Shown: positions 1-10,720 of the stretch, piece by piece
How the letters are laid out: every line of letters begins with the position of its first letter
Position numbering within the stretch: the first letter of the stretch is position 1
Source of the DNA: Alitta virens
Lineage: Eukaryota; Annelida; Polychaeta; Phyllodocida; Nereididae
Reading direction: 5' to 3'
Length of the DNA: 64,000 nucleotides
Assembly (NCBI GenBank): GCA_932294295.1
Contig: OW028576.1
Coordinates: forward strand, 30,096,747 to 30,160,746
Notes under the pieces: generated by a model
Told to the model about the DNA's origin: nothing
Database searches by the model: none
Seen by the model: the letters and a program-made list of their open reading frames with translations, nothing else
Position numbers and translations under genes: made by a program

Positions 1-291
1 CCCTGCTGCAGCGCTGGGGCTGGGGCTGTCAAATGCCAGATTTCTGTAGGCAGACGCCAAATTGAAGTCCGCGGGATCCACGCTTGGAGCGGAATGGAAG
101 CTTGCCATTGCCGGCAGAACGTCCGCTGGGTGTTTTGTTGGAGACTGTGGCATTGCAGGAGCATTCTGAACTTGGTCTAAGCAAGATTCCATCGACGAAA
201 CTTGCTGGCGGAGGCTGGCAAGCGAATCCAGCACGGTAGCGAGGACACCCTCGATTCCGTTGGCCGTGACGTCATTATTCGGGGATGCCAT
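1..291 (-). CDS. DIRS-like gag ORF, N-terminal part (runs off window)
   Basis: The minus strand is open for 97 codons from an ATG at 289-291 to the window edge. It begins MASPNNDV, has a short coiled-coil-like stretch (VLDSLASLRQQVSSMES) and then a conserved block ending ASAYRNLAFDSPSPSAAAG. The same block recurs, broken by frameshifts, at 30757-31100, where it is followed by a CCCH-type zinc finger and a linker of the kind seen before the reverse transcriptase of DIRS-like (tyrosine-recombinase) retrotransposons. I infer the start of a gag-like ORF; the remainder lies left of the window. This copy has no stop or frameshift in the visible part, so it is better preserved than its relative. The family assignment rests on the second copy and on remembered family features, so it is moderate. 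Confidence 0.5.
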   Translation of the reverse strand, partial: MASPNNDVTANGIEGVLATVLDSLASLRQQVSSMESCLDQVQNAPAMPQSPTKHPADVLPAMASFHSAPSVDPADFNLASAYRNLAFDSPSPSAAAG

Positions 292-680
292 TAAATACAC
301 ACGAGGCTGCGCAGACGGTGAAACATGGCGCACGCTTTCAGCACGATCAGCTGGCCTCGAGTGGGCGCCATTGTAGGATGTGCGCTCAAGTGCGTCCAGG
401 CGAATCAAAATAAACAGAGACGCGTGAATCCAGGGACGCTCGCAAGTGACTTAGACGGTCTGGGAGTACCTCGTATGGCAATAATACGAAAGTCAAACGA
501 CGAGATGCAGCGAAACAGGTACACAATATAAATCTGAAGCAGCGGTACATCAATTGTTGTACTTTCTCAAAATCAGAAACAAGTCTGCTGACCGGAAGTG
601 ACCAGTCACGTGATGGTCTAAGAATAGCTGGGTAGCTTGTCATTGGCTGTGCACAAACCCCAATTTAATAAATCAAATGG
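292..680 (-). repeat. 5' leader of the DIRS-like element, copy 1
   Basis: This stretch upstream of the gag-like ATG matches about 31000-31555 closely, with shared blocks such as AAATAAACAGAGACGCGTGA, CAGAAACAAGTCTGCTGACC and ATTGGCTGTGCACAAACC. The match stops near 675-680, where sequence shared with 27597 begins (AAGAGAAAACAAACATGACG). That junction marks the element's 5' boundary inside the last intron of host gene copy A. No inverted or long terminal repeat partner is visible in the window. Confidence 0.6.
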
Positions 681-1735
681 GTACTAAGAGAAAACAAACA
701 TGACGGATGTTGCTTTGGAAGTCATGGACCTTGTTTTCGTTTTATTTTGATATAGAATTGTTGCAATAGAATAAATCTACTGTTACTACACAAATTTACG
801 AGCTAGAAATTTCATGATATTTAATGCATGGGTAATGGTGCACCTATCATGTCACTGCAGCACTATCTGTGAAAACATAATCTCCGTTGTTTTAGCAAAA
901 TATTTCATTTTTCAACATTAACAGGAGCAGTCAACATGAAGGTAACAACACAAGGAGAGACAGCCAAGATGTCGTCCACACTCTTTTCACTAACACCTCT
1001 ACAGTTCAATCTCACACAGATTTCACAAGTGGCTCACATCATTGGCCAGTGCGCCCTGAGTTGTACTGGAAAACCAACCTGCTCTGGTTTTCGGTTTGAC
1101 CCTAATGCAACCTCACCAGAAAATAAATGCATCATTTGGTTGACTTGAGTAAATAAACCCTGTCTTTGATCTTACATTTTGGAAAACATTATGCTATTTT
1201 AAAATATATTGTTGCGGGTTTAGTGCAGTATAGCGAATCCAAATTGATGCCTATATTTGGCATGCATTTAATATGAAAATGATCACTATTTTGTGCTAAT
1301 ACACAATAAGTAAAACATTTTTGTAGAGTAGCAGGGCTTTGGGGGCCGCAGCCCCCGAGAAAAACAAAATGTAAACAATTATAAGCTGCGTTCTTGCCTT
1401 GAAGCCACCGTTTGTTTGTGATGAATTCAAGCATTTGACGTCATTGGCCTGGCAATGGGACTCGCTAAATATGGTCTTAAATTTGGGTCAACTATACTGT
1501 ACTTTTTCCATTGTTGCAAATATAATGAAATAGGTATTCATACATGACTATGTTTAGACCAAAAGAAATCTATATTAGGTGTTGTGTCAATGTGTGAAGA
1601 ATACCAGCAGCAGCCTGCAATATAAACACTTTAATACACTACTGTATAATATATATTTTTTAGTTATATGCAAAACCTTAATTGCAGGCACTGGCAGTCT
1701 ACCGGCCAGCGAGCCTTAATCCCCGGCTGCCCCAC
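681..1735 (+). repeat. Segmental duplication, copy 1 (3' end of host gene A)
   Basis: About 1.05 kb is shared in direct orientation with 27597-28678. It covers the end of an intron, the terminal exon, the stop and downstream sequence, including a GC-rich hairpin GGGGGC-cgca-GCCCCC at 1341-1356. Similarity is high by eye, with scattered substitutions and small indels, and it ends abruptly after CCGGCTGCCCC. The two copies indicate tandemly duplicated host genes, with the upstream copy mostly left of the window. Confidence 0.85.
925..1148 (+). CDS. Terminal exon of host gene copy A (PAN/apple-like C-terminus)
   Basis: An acceptor (TTTTTCAACATTAACAG) precedes an exon reading (G)AVNMKVTTQGETAK and ending CIIWLT, then stop TGA and a nearby AATAAA. 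The exon starts in phase 1. It contains spaced cysteines in GQCALSC-x5-TCSGFRFDP-x10-KC, which resembles the core of a PAN/apple module of secreted animal proteins. The exon at 27841-28064 is its paralogue, with only a few replacements. Earlier exons of this copy must lie left of the window, because no homologue of the two upstream exons of gene B occurs before it. Function is not known; an extracellular adhesion or carbohydrate-binding role is only a guess from the fold. Confidence 0.6.
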
Positions 1736-3248
1736 ATAACGTATGGCCACCGACATGAAAATACTATAACTTCACTTGTAGTTAATATATTTTCAAAATT
1801 TAAACAGATTCTGATAGCTCCAAATTAGAGAAATTGGCCATGATTAATTATTTAATGACCTATCAATTTGGTGTTTCATGATATTAGTAGATCTAAACTC
1901 TTTTTTATCTCTGTGCAAATTAAAGCACTGGAAAGACTTAATTTCGAGCTATCTAGACCTAAGTGTCAATGTTCTAAATATTCTGAATTGCATCATAAAT
2001 GAACCGTAATAACTATAGTCCTTGTATATATATTACATACATGTATGCAATATATAAACAATATATATACTGGTATACATTTTTATTAAAAACATATGTA
2101 GGTTTTAGTGTTAGTGAGAGAATTTATAACTGAGGTGTTGTATTTAAGCCAATATGTACATTACTTAGCAGCCCATGTTAAACTTATACACAGAATGCTA
2201 CATTAGTTATTTAATATTCATTAATATGATTATCTGGACTTTACATATTTTCTTGCGATTCTACATTAATCAGTGTATATATTCAATTGGAAAAAACACC
2301 AACATACAGAAAACTGGCATTATGTGAAACTGATCAAAATTTTAGAATTTTTAATGACTTCATAATAAATTTGTAATAAAGGACTACATGTGCAACGTCA
2401 TCACATGTCCACATGTATTCTTTTATCAGTCTTCCTTATCATTCATTATTAAATGCAATGAGACATTATTAAATTAAATGAAATAACCAGTGAAATCAAT
2501 CATACAATTGCTGTTATCTGTCATGTTATTGATGAAACTTCAGAATTAAACAGGCTGGTGCACCAATTAAATATATTGTATTGACAATAAACCTGTAAAC
2601 CTGTATGTTGAACAAATATTTATTTTTGTGTAAAAATGGAAATAAAAAAGACTGTATTACCATGAAAAAATAAAAACTACATGACACCAAGATAAGATAT
2701 TTGATTTTTTGGTGATCCACATCAAATGGATAGGCCTAGAGGTTAAGATTGAAATCAAATTTATATAATCTATAAAAAAAAACTATGTACCATTGTGGAT
2801 TAATAAATCTGTGGGTTTGTTAATTATTGTGAGATATAATGTGATCGGCGTACCTCACTGTGTCATTTGGATAGTCTCTTATTTGCGTATTTAATTTAAT
2901 TTAATTTAAGCAATTGAAAAAGATCAATTCTGGAAACTGGTCTACAAAAAAGTATTTATTATAAATTTAGTTAATTAAATAATTAAATTAAATGGTAATT
3001 TACAAGTTTTATGCAATGCAATTTTCAGACGATTGTACAGTACTGTCCACAAAGTCGAAACTTTTACATTGAAAAATGTTGAATACTATTCAAGTGATTA
3101 CACTGTACAAGTACTATGCACTAATTGGTTATTTTGCTCATTAGTCGATGTCCCTTCGTGTCTTCGATTCAACGGTATATTTGTCTTTGAAGTTTTTTTA
3201 TCACCAAGGGCAGGACAAGCTGGACAACAACTACCTAATGGGTCAAGG
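1736..3248. other. AT-rich non-coding DNA
   Basis: No convincing exon, RNA gene or mobile element was seen. The stretch has many stops in all frames, several ATATAT runs (about 2020-2080) and short TTTAA repeats near 2885-2910. Confidence 0.6.
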
Positions 3249-3449
3249 GGGTGGGGGCCTAGCTTAGTGGTAGCGCACTGGGCTTCCAACCACTGGGTCC
3301 CTGGTTCGATTCCCGGTCAAGCCTTAGTTGGATGGCTGTTTCATCCATCATCTCATTGCCATGGTTCCTATAGCTGCCTGTCCTAATTAGCCCATCAGGT
3401 GCAGAAATACAGGTTATAAAGCCCTATTCCACCCACATACCACCTTACG
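3249..3449 (+). mobile_element. tRNA-Gly-derived SINE, copy 1
   Basis: The head carries an A box (TAGCTTAGTGGTAGCGCA) and a B box (GGTTCGATTCC), with an anticodon region CTTCCAA that resembles tRNA-Gly(TCC). A tail shared with the other copies follows (GGATGGCTGTTTCATCC ... GCAGAAATACAGG ... AAAGCCCTA). The element is flanked by direct repeats GGGTCAAGG at 3240-3248 and 3450-3458. An ORF that crosses it is a by-product. Confidence 0.85.
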
Positions 3450-4756
3450 GGGTCAAGGCGCATAATCTTTGGTCAAGGATATTATCATTATTTATTACAT
3501 TGGCGCTTTCAGCAGTTTGGAATACACAAAATCATTAAAAACAAAATTTAATAGGCCCTACTCCTATTAGCCCCAGACAGTGGCTGCTCCGACGGCTTTG
3601 ATAAGGTTACAGCCACAGTTCTGACATATTTCCAATTGAGGAATAATTCAACAGCCAATCTGGCCAAATTCACACTTGCCCTATCAAAACGTAACCTTAA
3701 CCGAAATTCATTGCAATTAAAATGAGAGTTATCATTGCTGACAACCACTAAAATCTCCATTTAATAAATTAATCTCATTTGAGAACAGTAGTTTTGGTGA
3801 AAGAAAATATGCTTTCTATATTAAAGAAGCAACAATTATTAAATTACTGTTTAAAGAATGAAACAGTTGTGAATGAAAGAGAAATGTCAGAGCAAGAGGT
3901 TTACTTTTTTGTTGTTTCTACATTCACGAGCACTATAAAATTAATATATTCAGTGAGTCGGTCTAGGAGATTATGGAAACACGAGAGCAATTGGAAGTAA
4001 TCAGCGCCAACATCAACCGAATAAAATTGGATAAAACTGCAAGAATATAAGTTCATTCATAAATTGATAAACAAATACTACCAAATATTTTTCAAACATT
4101 TACATTCATTAGGCACGTCGACACCCATAACTGTACTACTCGCAGAAATGATTTGCTAATTATCACCACAGTCAAATATCAAATCTCCATTTTCTCTATT
4201 AGATATCGACTAGCACATATTATTAATGATGCACCACCATCCATATCAAAAGAATTGAATACCGATAATATTATGCTTTATTAAAAAAAAAAACAGTATA
4301 GAATCCTACGAGTTGAACTGCAAGGATGCTACATATGCAGCTAAATTGACCCACCTGCCAATATAGGTGTAAGCAAATGCACCCAGACATCCTGTTTCAC
4401 TTAAACTTTGCAAACGTCCACTCACAGTCTCTCACAGTCTCTCACAAACCCTCTACTGTCTACTTATGAAAAAAAAAGAAAACAAAAACAAATTTCCTTC
4501 TGACCATTTTCTATGTTTTTTGAATTTTGTTTCAGTTGGATTGTTTATCTTTATTTAAATCCCCACATAGCCATGTATTACAAATGTAAAATTGTATCTA
4601 TAAAATGAAATCCCCTGGTGGCAGACATGCTGGTGTGGCTGTATGCCAAAGTGTCTGTCTCCAACACCAAATTAAAAATATGTATTTTGATTTCTACTGT
4701 TACATTTATTGTAAAAAAAAAGTTATGGTTGGAATAAACATATATCTCTCTCTCTC

Positions 4757-4905
4757 TTATATGACCACCTGCCAGAGGCAGATGTAAAAACGAGATGATA
4801 CGGCTTGGTACTTCACTAATTAGTATCTATACTATGGTACCTTTCACAATCATATTGCAGTAAAATTCTTACTGTGCCCCTGTCCCATTAAAAAGTTCTG
4901 TAGGT
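4757..4905 (+). repeat. Dispersed repeat, inverted relative to 7915-8066
   Basis: This block (ATATGACCACCTGCC ... CTGTCCCATTA) is found in reverse complement at 7915-8066 with roughly 80 percent similarity by eye. The shared ends include CTGCC-nnn-GGCAG, a small hairpin. The pair brackets about 3 kb containing the Tigger-like MITE and the possible promoter. Family unknown. Confidence 0.65.
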
Positions 4906-5282
4906 AAATCTTGGCAGAATTCATTGCTTTAATTAAAAAAAATTTGCTGAGGGTATGCGGCTGTAGAAGCCTATGTTTTGTCATTATTGATAAGCTTAAA
5001 AATGTTTTCAATGACATATAGATGATGGAAATAGACAACAATTCATGAGTGCATTTTATCTCGTCAACAGTTTGATGACGTCAAAAAAACCATGAAACTT
5101 ATTGTAATTTTTTGTTATTTAATGAGCTGAAAAAAGTTTGCACATAGAAATACCAGGCAACAATAAAATGCATAGTTGACCGAATTCTTTTTATCTTCTA
5201 TCCATAAATTTGGAAACCCCCTACCTTTCCTTTCATTAGGTCTCTTTTTTGCTTTCAATATTTAAGTCCTAGGATCGTTATA

Positions 5283-6098
5283 CAGTCCACCCTCGTTAAT
5301 CCGAAATTCGTTACACCGAATCCCGCGCTCGTTAAACCGAATCCCGCAGTTTCCGAATCCGAACAGTAACAGTCTGTCTGTATCATTGCTTTTGTTTTCA
5401 ATTTGTTTGAATAGCAATTAATATACCAATAGAATAGTCACACCATTGAAGTGAACTCTCTAGCACCTCATTGCAATTAGCAGTGTTAAAGGAATAGTTA
5501 ACCCAGATTTTTTTATAACACTTAACAGATTTATTACTACATGAAGATTGTAATGAATGAAAGTCACGGTCTGAACAAAATTATGTTTAGTTAATAAAAA
5601 TCCTAAAATGTATATTTGTTCTCAAAGAAAAAATAAAATAAAAATAATAATAGTAATAATAAATTTTACATTTATTTTGTTTTTACTTCCACACAATTAC
5701 AAGAACCATTTACTAAGGTAATACCGTATATTCCTTGACTTGATGAATATGGGCTAAGTTTGAAACATGAAGATTTTAAAAGTAACGATACAAAGAAAAT
5801 TTAATTGTTTAGATATACCACTCAAAAATTATGTGCCAATAGACTGATCTATCCTTAAGATAGATAGGTAGATAGATTGATAAATAGATAGATAGATAGG
5901 AAGATAGATAGATAGATAGGAAGGTAGATAGATCAGACTCCACGTGACAAGCATCCATGCACAACCAGGAAAACACCAGGGGTCACTGCGGTCATTAGTT
6001 CCAAAAATGGTCGCCACTAAATTTGGTAATTCGAATCCCACGGTAATCCGAACGAATGGATAGGGAACACAACTGTTCAGATTAATGAAGGTAGACTG
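5283..6098. mobile_element. Tc1/mariner (pogo/Tigger-like) non-autonomous element
   Basis: The left end CAGTCCACCCTCGTTAATCC and the right end (reverse complement CAGTCTACCTTCATTAATCT) form imperfect terminal inverted repeats flanked by TA (5281-5282 and 6099-6100). This terminal motif and the TA duplication are typical of pogo/Tigger elements. The 816-bp interior has no transposase. It contains a second CCGAATCCCGC motif near the left end and a GATA-type simple repeat. Confidence 0.75.
5855..5936. repeat. (GATA/GGTA)n simple repeat
   Basis: Tandem TAGA/TAGG units fill this stretch inside the pogo/Tigger-like element. Similar TATC or GATA tracts occur at 9851-9872, 14818-14850, 23707-23730 and about 44935-45025, and a (TA)n tract at 15063-15086. 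Confidence 0.9.
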
Positions 6099-6884
6099 TA
6101 ATAGGTTGTTAAAAAAGAAACAATACTTTCCTTTTAGGCCTTTGTGTTCGGCAACTCAATGAAAATGCATGCATTTCAGCGAAAGGGGATGGAAAGACAC
6201 TATTATGGAACTAAATTAATAAGTTTTTCTTGGACTTCTTTTTCAAGTGTAACTGCGTAGTCAATTGACCAGCTCTGCTGCTATGAGACGTTAACTTAAA
6301 TAGTAAAAACGTTTCACTCTACCAGGCCTTTTAACATCAATGGTAGCTTTGGAGACTTCCAAAACACTGGTAAGATTGTAGATGGTACTTTTTCCTATAT
6401 TCAAATCTAATCAAATTATGACTAACAACTTCGCTTGATAGACTGAAGTGTTCAGACTTTTTAAAAAGAAGGCAGAGGATCTCATCCAGCAAGGCAAATA
6501 CAAAATAAGGTAACTGTAATGGCACCAAACAAAAACTAATAAGGAAAATTGTGTTTTAATTCTAAAAGATCAATTAGATAGTAAAATATATTGGGGAGAA
6601 AATGTCACTTTAAAGTTGGGTTTAGTAATGTTTTATGCAAATTAAAAGTGCCATTTGTCAATGTTGAAATGCAATACAATGTACCTAGACTGCTCAAAAT
6701 TACTCAATATTAATTTAATTAGTGCTCAGTCTCCAAATGTTCAGTAGTTGTATGACATAGCTGGCTTATTGATACCTCAAATTGTCAAATGGCAATTTAC
6801 TTGGTCAACACTCACTAGAACCCTGACATGTTCTTAACAAAAGCTCATGGGCAATTAACATCGTTCTCTGTCTCACTAGAGTAC

Positions 6885-6972
6885 ATGTCTCTCTCATTGG
6901 CTGAGACCTAGGACAACAGTGACGTATTTCCGGCAAGTGCAAGACACCCGGGGAAGTCCAAAATGGCAGCCT
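6885..6972 (+). promoter_or_regulatory. Possible promoter and first exon (CCAAT, CRE-like, ETS, YY1-like motifs)
   Basis: Within 90 bases one sees CATTGGCTGAGA (CCAAT box, reverse), GTGACGTA (CRE-like), ATTTCCGG (ETS-like) and AAAATGGCAGCC (YY1-like, with an ATG at 6963). A strong donor TCC|GTAAGT follows at 6973. This ordered cluster is typical of metazoan core promoters with a short first exon. An MAAS-encoding exon would end in phase 0, which does not fit the phase-1 start of the exon at 7423, so either an exon between them was missed or the ATG is not used. The link to gene B is inference from its position 450 bases upstream. Confidence 0.4.
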
Positions 6973-7422
6973 CCGTAAGTCACAACACATAGCTAATAAT
7001 GCAGGATATTTTATTACCAGTGCATATAATTAAGTTATGTATAGCATGGATGTGTTTGCATGGACCCAAGCTAATATCTGAGAGGTAAAGTTCAAGGGGT
7101 TAGTTCTCCATTAAGGAATTTATTTAGCACGTTCAAATCCCAACTGTGCCATGGAGATGTTGGGCAGATTGTCGTCAGCCATGTTCTGATGTAGTGGGTC
7201 AGTGCTCTGAACTGCAGTATCATGCAAAATTTGGGCATTATGATGGTTTTCCTTCTTTTTTTTATTGCCATAAGTAGCAGAGAAATTTGATGTCGGATTT
7301 GAAATTCCTGCTACCTCATATAATGCATAACCGCTGGCACAAATAAAACTTTTTGCCACTATGCCGTAGATTTATGCGATGAATACAATGTGAAACTTAC
7401 ACCGTTGTTTTTCATATTTCAG

Positions 7423-7661
7423 ATCATGGCCTTGCAAATGAATGTGATATCGGATATACTAACTACCAAGATTACTTCCACACAGGGACATTTACAAATT
7501 TGTTCCTGAATTATACCTTCCCATGTGAGGGTTTCCTGAAGAAAATGGTATATTATGCCAACAGTCCTGGCACTTTCTATCTGGACATTTGGGAACCCAA
7601 TGGTGTACAATACCGTCTCGTACGCAAAACAAGAGTCACTGCTTACACAACTGGAGAACAG
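7423..7661 (+). CDS. Host gene B, internal exon (secreted beta-sandwich-like protein)
   Basis: The exon lies between acceptor TTTTTCATATTTCAG and donor CAG|GTAATC and is open throughout: phase 1 at entry, phase 0 at exit. It reads HGLANECDIGYTNYQDYF and continues with LNYTFPCEGFLKKMVYY and FYLDIWEPNGVQYRLVRKT. The alternating hydrophobic pattern, the single cysteines and an N-glycosylation site (NYT) suggest an extracellular beta-sandwich. The phase-0 exit fits the phase-0 entry of the exon at 26624. The intron between them is about 19 kb and is filled with mobile elements. The signal-peptide exon was not located. The protein family is not recognised with certainty. Confidence 0.6.
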
Positions 7662-7914
7662 GTAATCTGTACATACCCAATCACCTGCAGCAAACATTAT
7701 TTTATGTATGCAATTATCCCCAGAATATTGCTTCTCTAATATTAAATATATCTAAATAAATCCATTATTTTGCTTGTTCATGTATTGTTAGACTATGCTA
7801 CAACTTTAGACAATACAGTTGATAAAACAAAAAACATAGGCTGCTACCCTCTGCAAATTTGCAAAAATTGAGCAATGAATTCTGCCCTCAGTATAACATT
7901 TTACTATAGACCTC

Positions 7915-8066
7915 TGAACTTTCTAATGGGACAGGGGCGCAATAAGAACTTTACTGCAATATGATTGTGCAATGTACCATAGCATAGATACTAATCAGTT
8001 AAGTACCAACTGAAGCTGTATCATCAAATTTTTACATCTGCCTTTGGCAGGTGGTCATATAAAGAC
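7915..8066 (-). repeat. Dispersed repeat, inverted partner of 4757-4905
   Basis: This is the reverse complement of the block at 4757-4905, running from TAATGGGACAGGGGC to GGCAGGTGGTCATAT. It lies in the large intron of host gene B. Confidence 0.65.
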
Positions 8067-8139
8067 ATCATTATGTCTTGTATACAAATAATATGACAAT
8101 GATGTTATAAAATCTTAAAACATACATATAGAAACCTAA

Positions 8140-8340
8140 AGTCTCCTTAATAATATGCATATCATTGCAATAACAAAGTATCAGGGCTTGGTGAATGAAG
8201 CAAACAACACAATTTTGAGCAATTTTTTTTAATTATTATAAAAATAGAATGAAATAAATGCCAGAATGAGGTTTTGAAAGTGAAAGTACTATGATTTAGA
8301 CATTTTATAGCCAAATTGCATGCATGTTATTATAATAGTA
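8140..8340 (+). repeat. Dispersed repeat, copy 1 (also at 31780-31985)
   Basis: About 200 bases are shared with 31780-31985, including GCAAACAACACAATTT, TGAAATAAATG and ATGAGGTTTTGAAAGTGAAAG. The copies are in the same orientation and noticeably diverged. No coding potential or terminal structure was seen. Confidence 0.65.
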
Positions 8341-8399
8341 GTTGAGATTGGTTTGGGAAAATATAAATTTTCATATTTTCCCCTCATTACTATTATTAT

Positions 8400-8923
8400 T
8401 GCTATTTCAAATGATGACAAGTCATGGCTATGCACCTGATGAACTCTTGATTGGAACAATGTCACCAATACCCAAAGGTAAAGAATTTACCGCATCATCA
8501 GACAAGTATAGGGCCATTACATTAATAAGCAGTATTGTGAAGCTTTATGATAATGCCCTCATAGATGTTCAAGGTCAAGCCCTATCAACAGACAATTTAC
8601 AATTTGGTTTCAAGGAGAAATCATCCACAACTTTGTGTTCCAGCATTGTATCTGAGGTTAGTAGACTCTTCTGATCAAGGGGCAGTTCTGTCTATGCAGT
8701 TATGTTAGATGACACTAAGGCTTTTGACTGTTTACAGTATGTGAGATTATTAAACCTTTTGCTGGACAAAAGCATGGATGCATTATATGTTCGCCTTTTA
8801 ATGTACATGTATGTTAACCAGAAACTCAGAGTAAAGTGGAATGGTTAACATTCAGATACCTTTGCTGTGAACAGTGGGGTAAATCAAGGTGGAGTTATAT
8901 CCCCTGTTCTTTTTGAATTTACT
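8400..8923 (+). pseudogene. Non-LTR retrotransposon reverse transcriptase, 5' half (interrupted)
   Basis: Fragments of a reverse transcriptase palm and fingers are legible: MSPIPKGKE, DKYRAITLISSIVKLYD, NLQFGFKEKSST, VYAVMLDDTKAFDCL (the catalytic D-x-x-KAFD block) and VNSGVNQGGVISPVLFEF (the GxxQG-SP-LF block). Stops are present after EVSRLF and after VKWNG. No endonuclease domain precedes it, so it is 5'-truncated. It stops at the left TSD of the Polinton-like element and resumes at 24670 with the YADD block. It appears to be a dead copy that served as insertion target. Confidence 0.85.
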
Positions 8924-10079
8924 TTGATGAGTAGTATAAGATGGTGCTCTACAGCCCGCAAAGGAATCCACTTGACTTTTGGTGAAACGGAGGTAGTAAG
9001 GTAGCAACATCAAAGGGAAACCCATTGTCTTTTGGAGAACAGGATGAAGTAGGGTAGTAATTAAATTTCACACTCCAATGCATCCGGTGAAGCTAGGGTA
9101 GCTTATGTGAAGGAAGGGTAGGTAATAAATCGCACACCTGTCAAAGTCATCACGTCATAGGAAACCCCCCCTATTCTAAAAATAGAATTGCAGTCACGGT
9201 GCAGTGAATCAGACCCCCCTTGGCCCCCCCTCCATTGCAGCCTGTTGTAGCAATACTTGGAAACCCCCTATTCTAAAAATAGAAATGACTTTTTACCCCT
9301 CCAGGAGCAGCCCCTGGGGTGACTCTTTTACCCCATTCTTTAAACAATTAATGTTCACTTAAATGATATTTATTACAACTGATTGGAAATTGAACTTAAG
9401 ATAGCTTGAAGGGTGTATTCCTGCTATTAAGTGTGATATTAAGATCTTTAGATTTACAATATTTCAAAACTGTGAATAAAAAGTAAAAAATATCCTAGAA
9501 TAACTATGTTATTATCATAAGATATGCGCATCTTGTCCAAGTGTGCTATCATTTGTTAGTTAATATAGTAGTGCGCATATATATCAATTATGAGGTTTAC
9601 TAAAAGGTTTGACCAAATTTCTCTCATTTACTGTTAATTTAGTATCAAAGGAGCAAAACCCCTTCTTGATACCATGTGACATAGCCCCGATCAAAATTGT
9701 GGTGTCACAAGCTTGCATATGCGCAATGACATTGCTAAAACAGGTTACACATTTGTGTAACTTGTGAACTGAAAGCTTCAAACTGGCAATTCTAAACTAT
9801 AAAAGCAACACTTTCACTCCATTTCTACAAATCAAATTCCCACCACCACTATCTATCTATCTATCTATCTATGTTTTCATTCCATTCATGGTCAAATAAA
9901 GTTTTCATCACCATCATTTCAGTAGTGTTTGTAGAATATGCTGATTAGATGAGAATAGTTAGTAATCAACGAGCTAAAATCTGATATACTTCAGTATCAA
10001 AAGAAATGTTCAGGCATCAAAGAATGCGTATATTGCCATATGCAATTTATTTCAGTTATTTATTTGAAAAAAGATAGAG

Positions 10080-10720
10080 AATAATCAGTAGAAAACACAA
10101 TAATGTCAGAAGAAAATAAGTGTTTGTATGTGTAGTAATGTGCCAGACTTTAAAGAAGCCTATTGTGTAGCTGAACAAGATCGAGAGAAGCTTTTTAAAT
10201 AAATGCTTACATACATGACAAGAATTCAAACAACTGCACAAGCACTCATCCAAGAGAAACTTGGTTATGTAACAAAAGAATTAGAAATACAATTGAACAC
10301 CTGGAATACTGATATTGATGAATATGATCTACACATTAGCACATTACTTCGCTCAGATCCAAGTTTTAGGATTTGATTCATCCAAATATGATATAAATTT
10401 AAAGAAAAAAGAAATAGCAAGCTGTTTAGAGTTGCACAGTGCAGAACACCAGTTTATAGTAAAGAGAAACAGTTCATACTCCTGCCTCTCACATGAAAAG
10501 TTTTAAATTCTTAGATGTGATAAATTACTTGGCACCTGAGCCAAGCTTCTTAAAAGCTTTTAAAATTGCAGAACAGAAGGGCTACTTTCCCTATGAGTTT
10601 TTTGGTTACCCATCTACGCTTGATTATCCAGAATTACCCCCATATGAAGCTTTTTATTCTCTAAAATAATGTAATGTTCTGGAGTCATAAGAAAATTACG
10701 AATGGTTGAAACAGTTTGGC
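10080..10720 (+). pseudogene. Protein-primed DNA polymerase B fragment, left arm
   Basis: Legible blocks in order are LIQEKLGYVTKELE, then QVLGFDSSKYDINL at about 10351-10392 (an exonuclease II-like G-F-N-S-x-K-Y-D-x-N-L block with Asp in place of the usual Asn) and FIVKRNSSYSCLSHEKF. A stop follows, then KFLDVINYLAPEPSFLKAF, then KGYFPYEFF, and LPPYEAFYS at about 10634-10660. The KFLD-xx-NYLAPG / K-G-x-F-P-Y-E / L-P-P-x-x-A-F-Y-S series is characteristic of Polinton-type PolB exonuclease domains. The palm motifs (SLYP, TD, KxY, DTD) are absent. At least two in-frame stops and frame changes make this a dead remnant. The same lesions recur in the other arm. Confidence 0.75.

Noticed and set aside
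3249..3330. Functional tRNA-Gly gene
   Set aside because: A and B boxes are kept, but acceptor pairing is poor and the sequence continues into a SINE tail with target duplications.
3033..3386. 117-codon ORF
   Set aside because: Its second half is the tRNA-derived SINE read in one frame.
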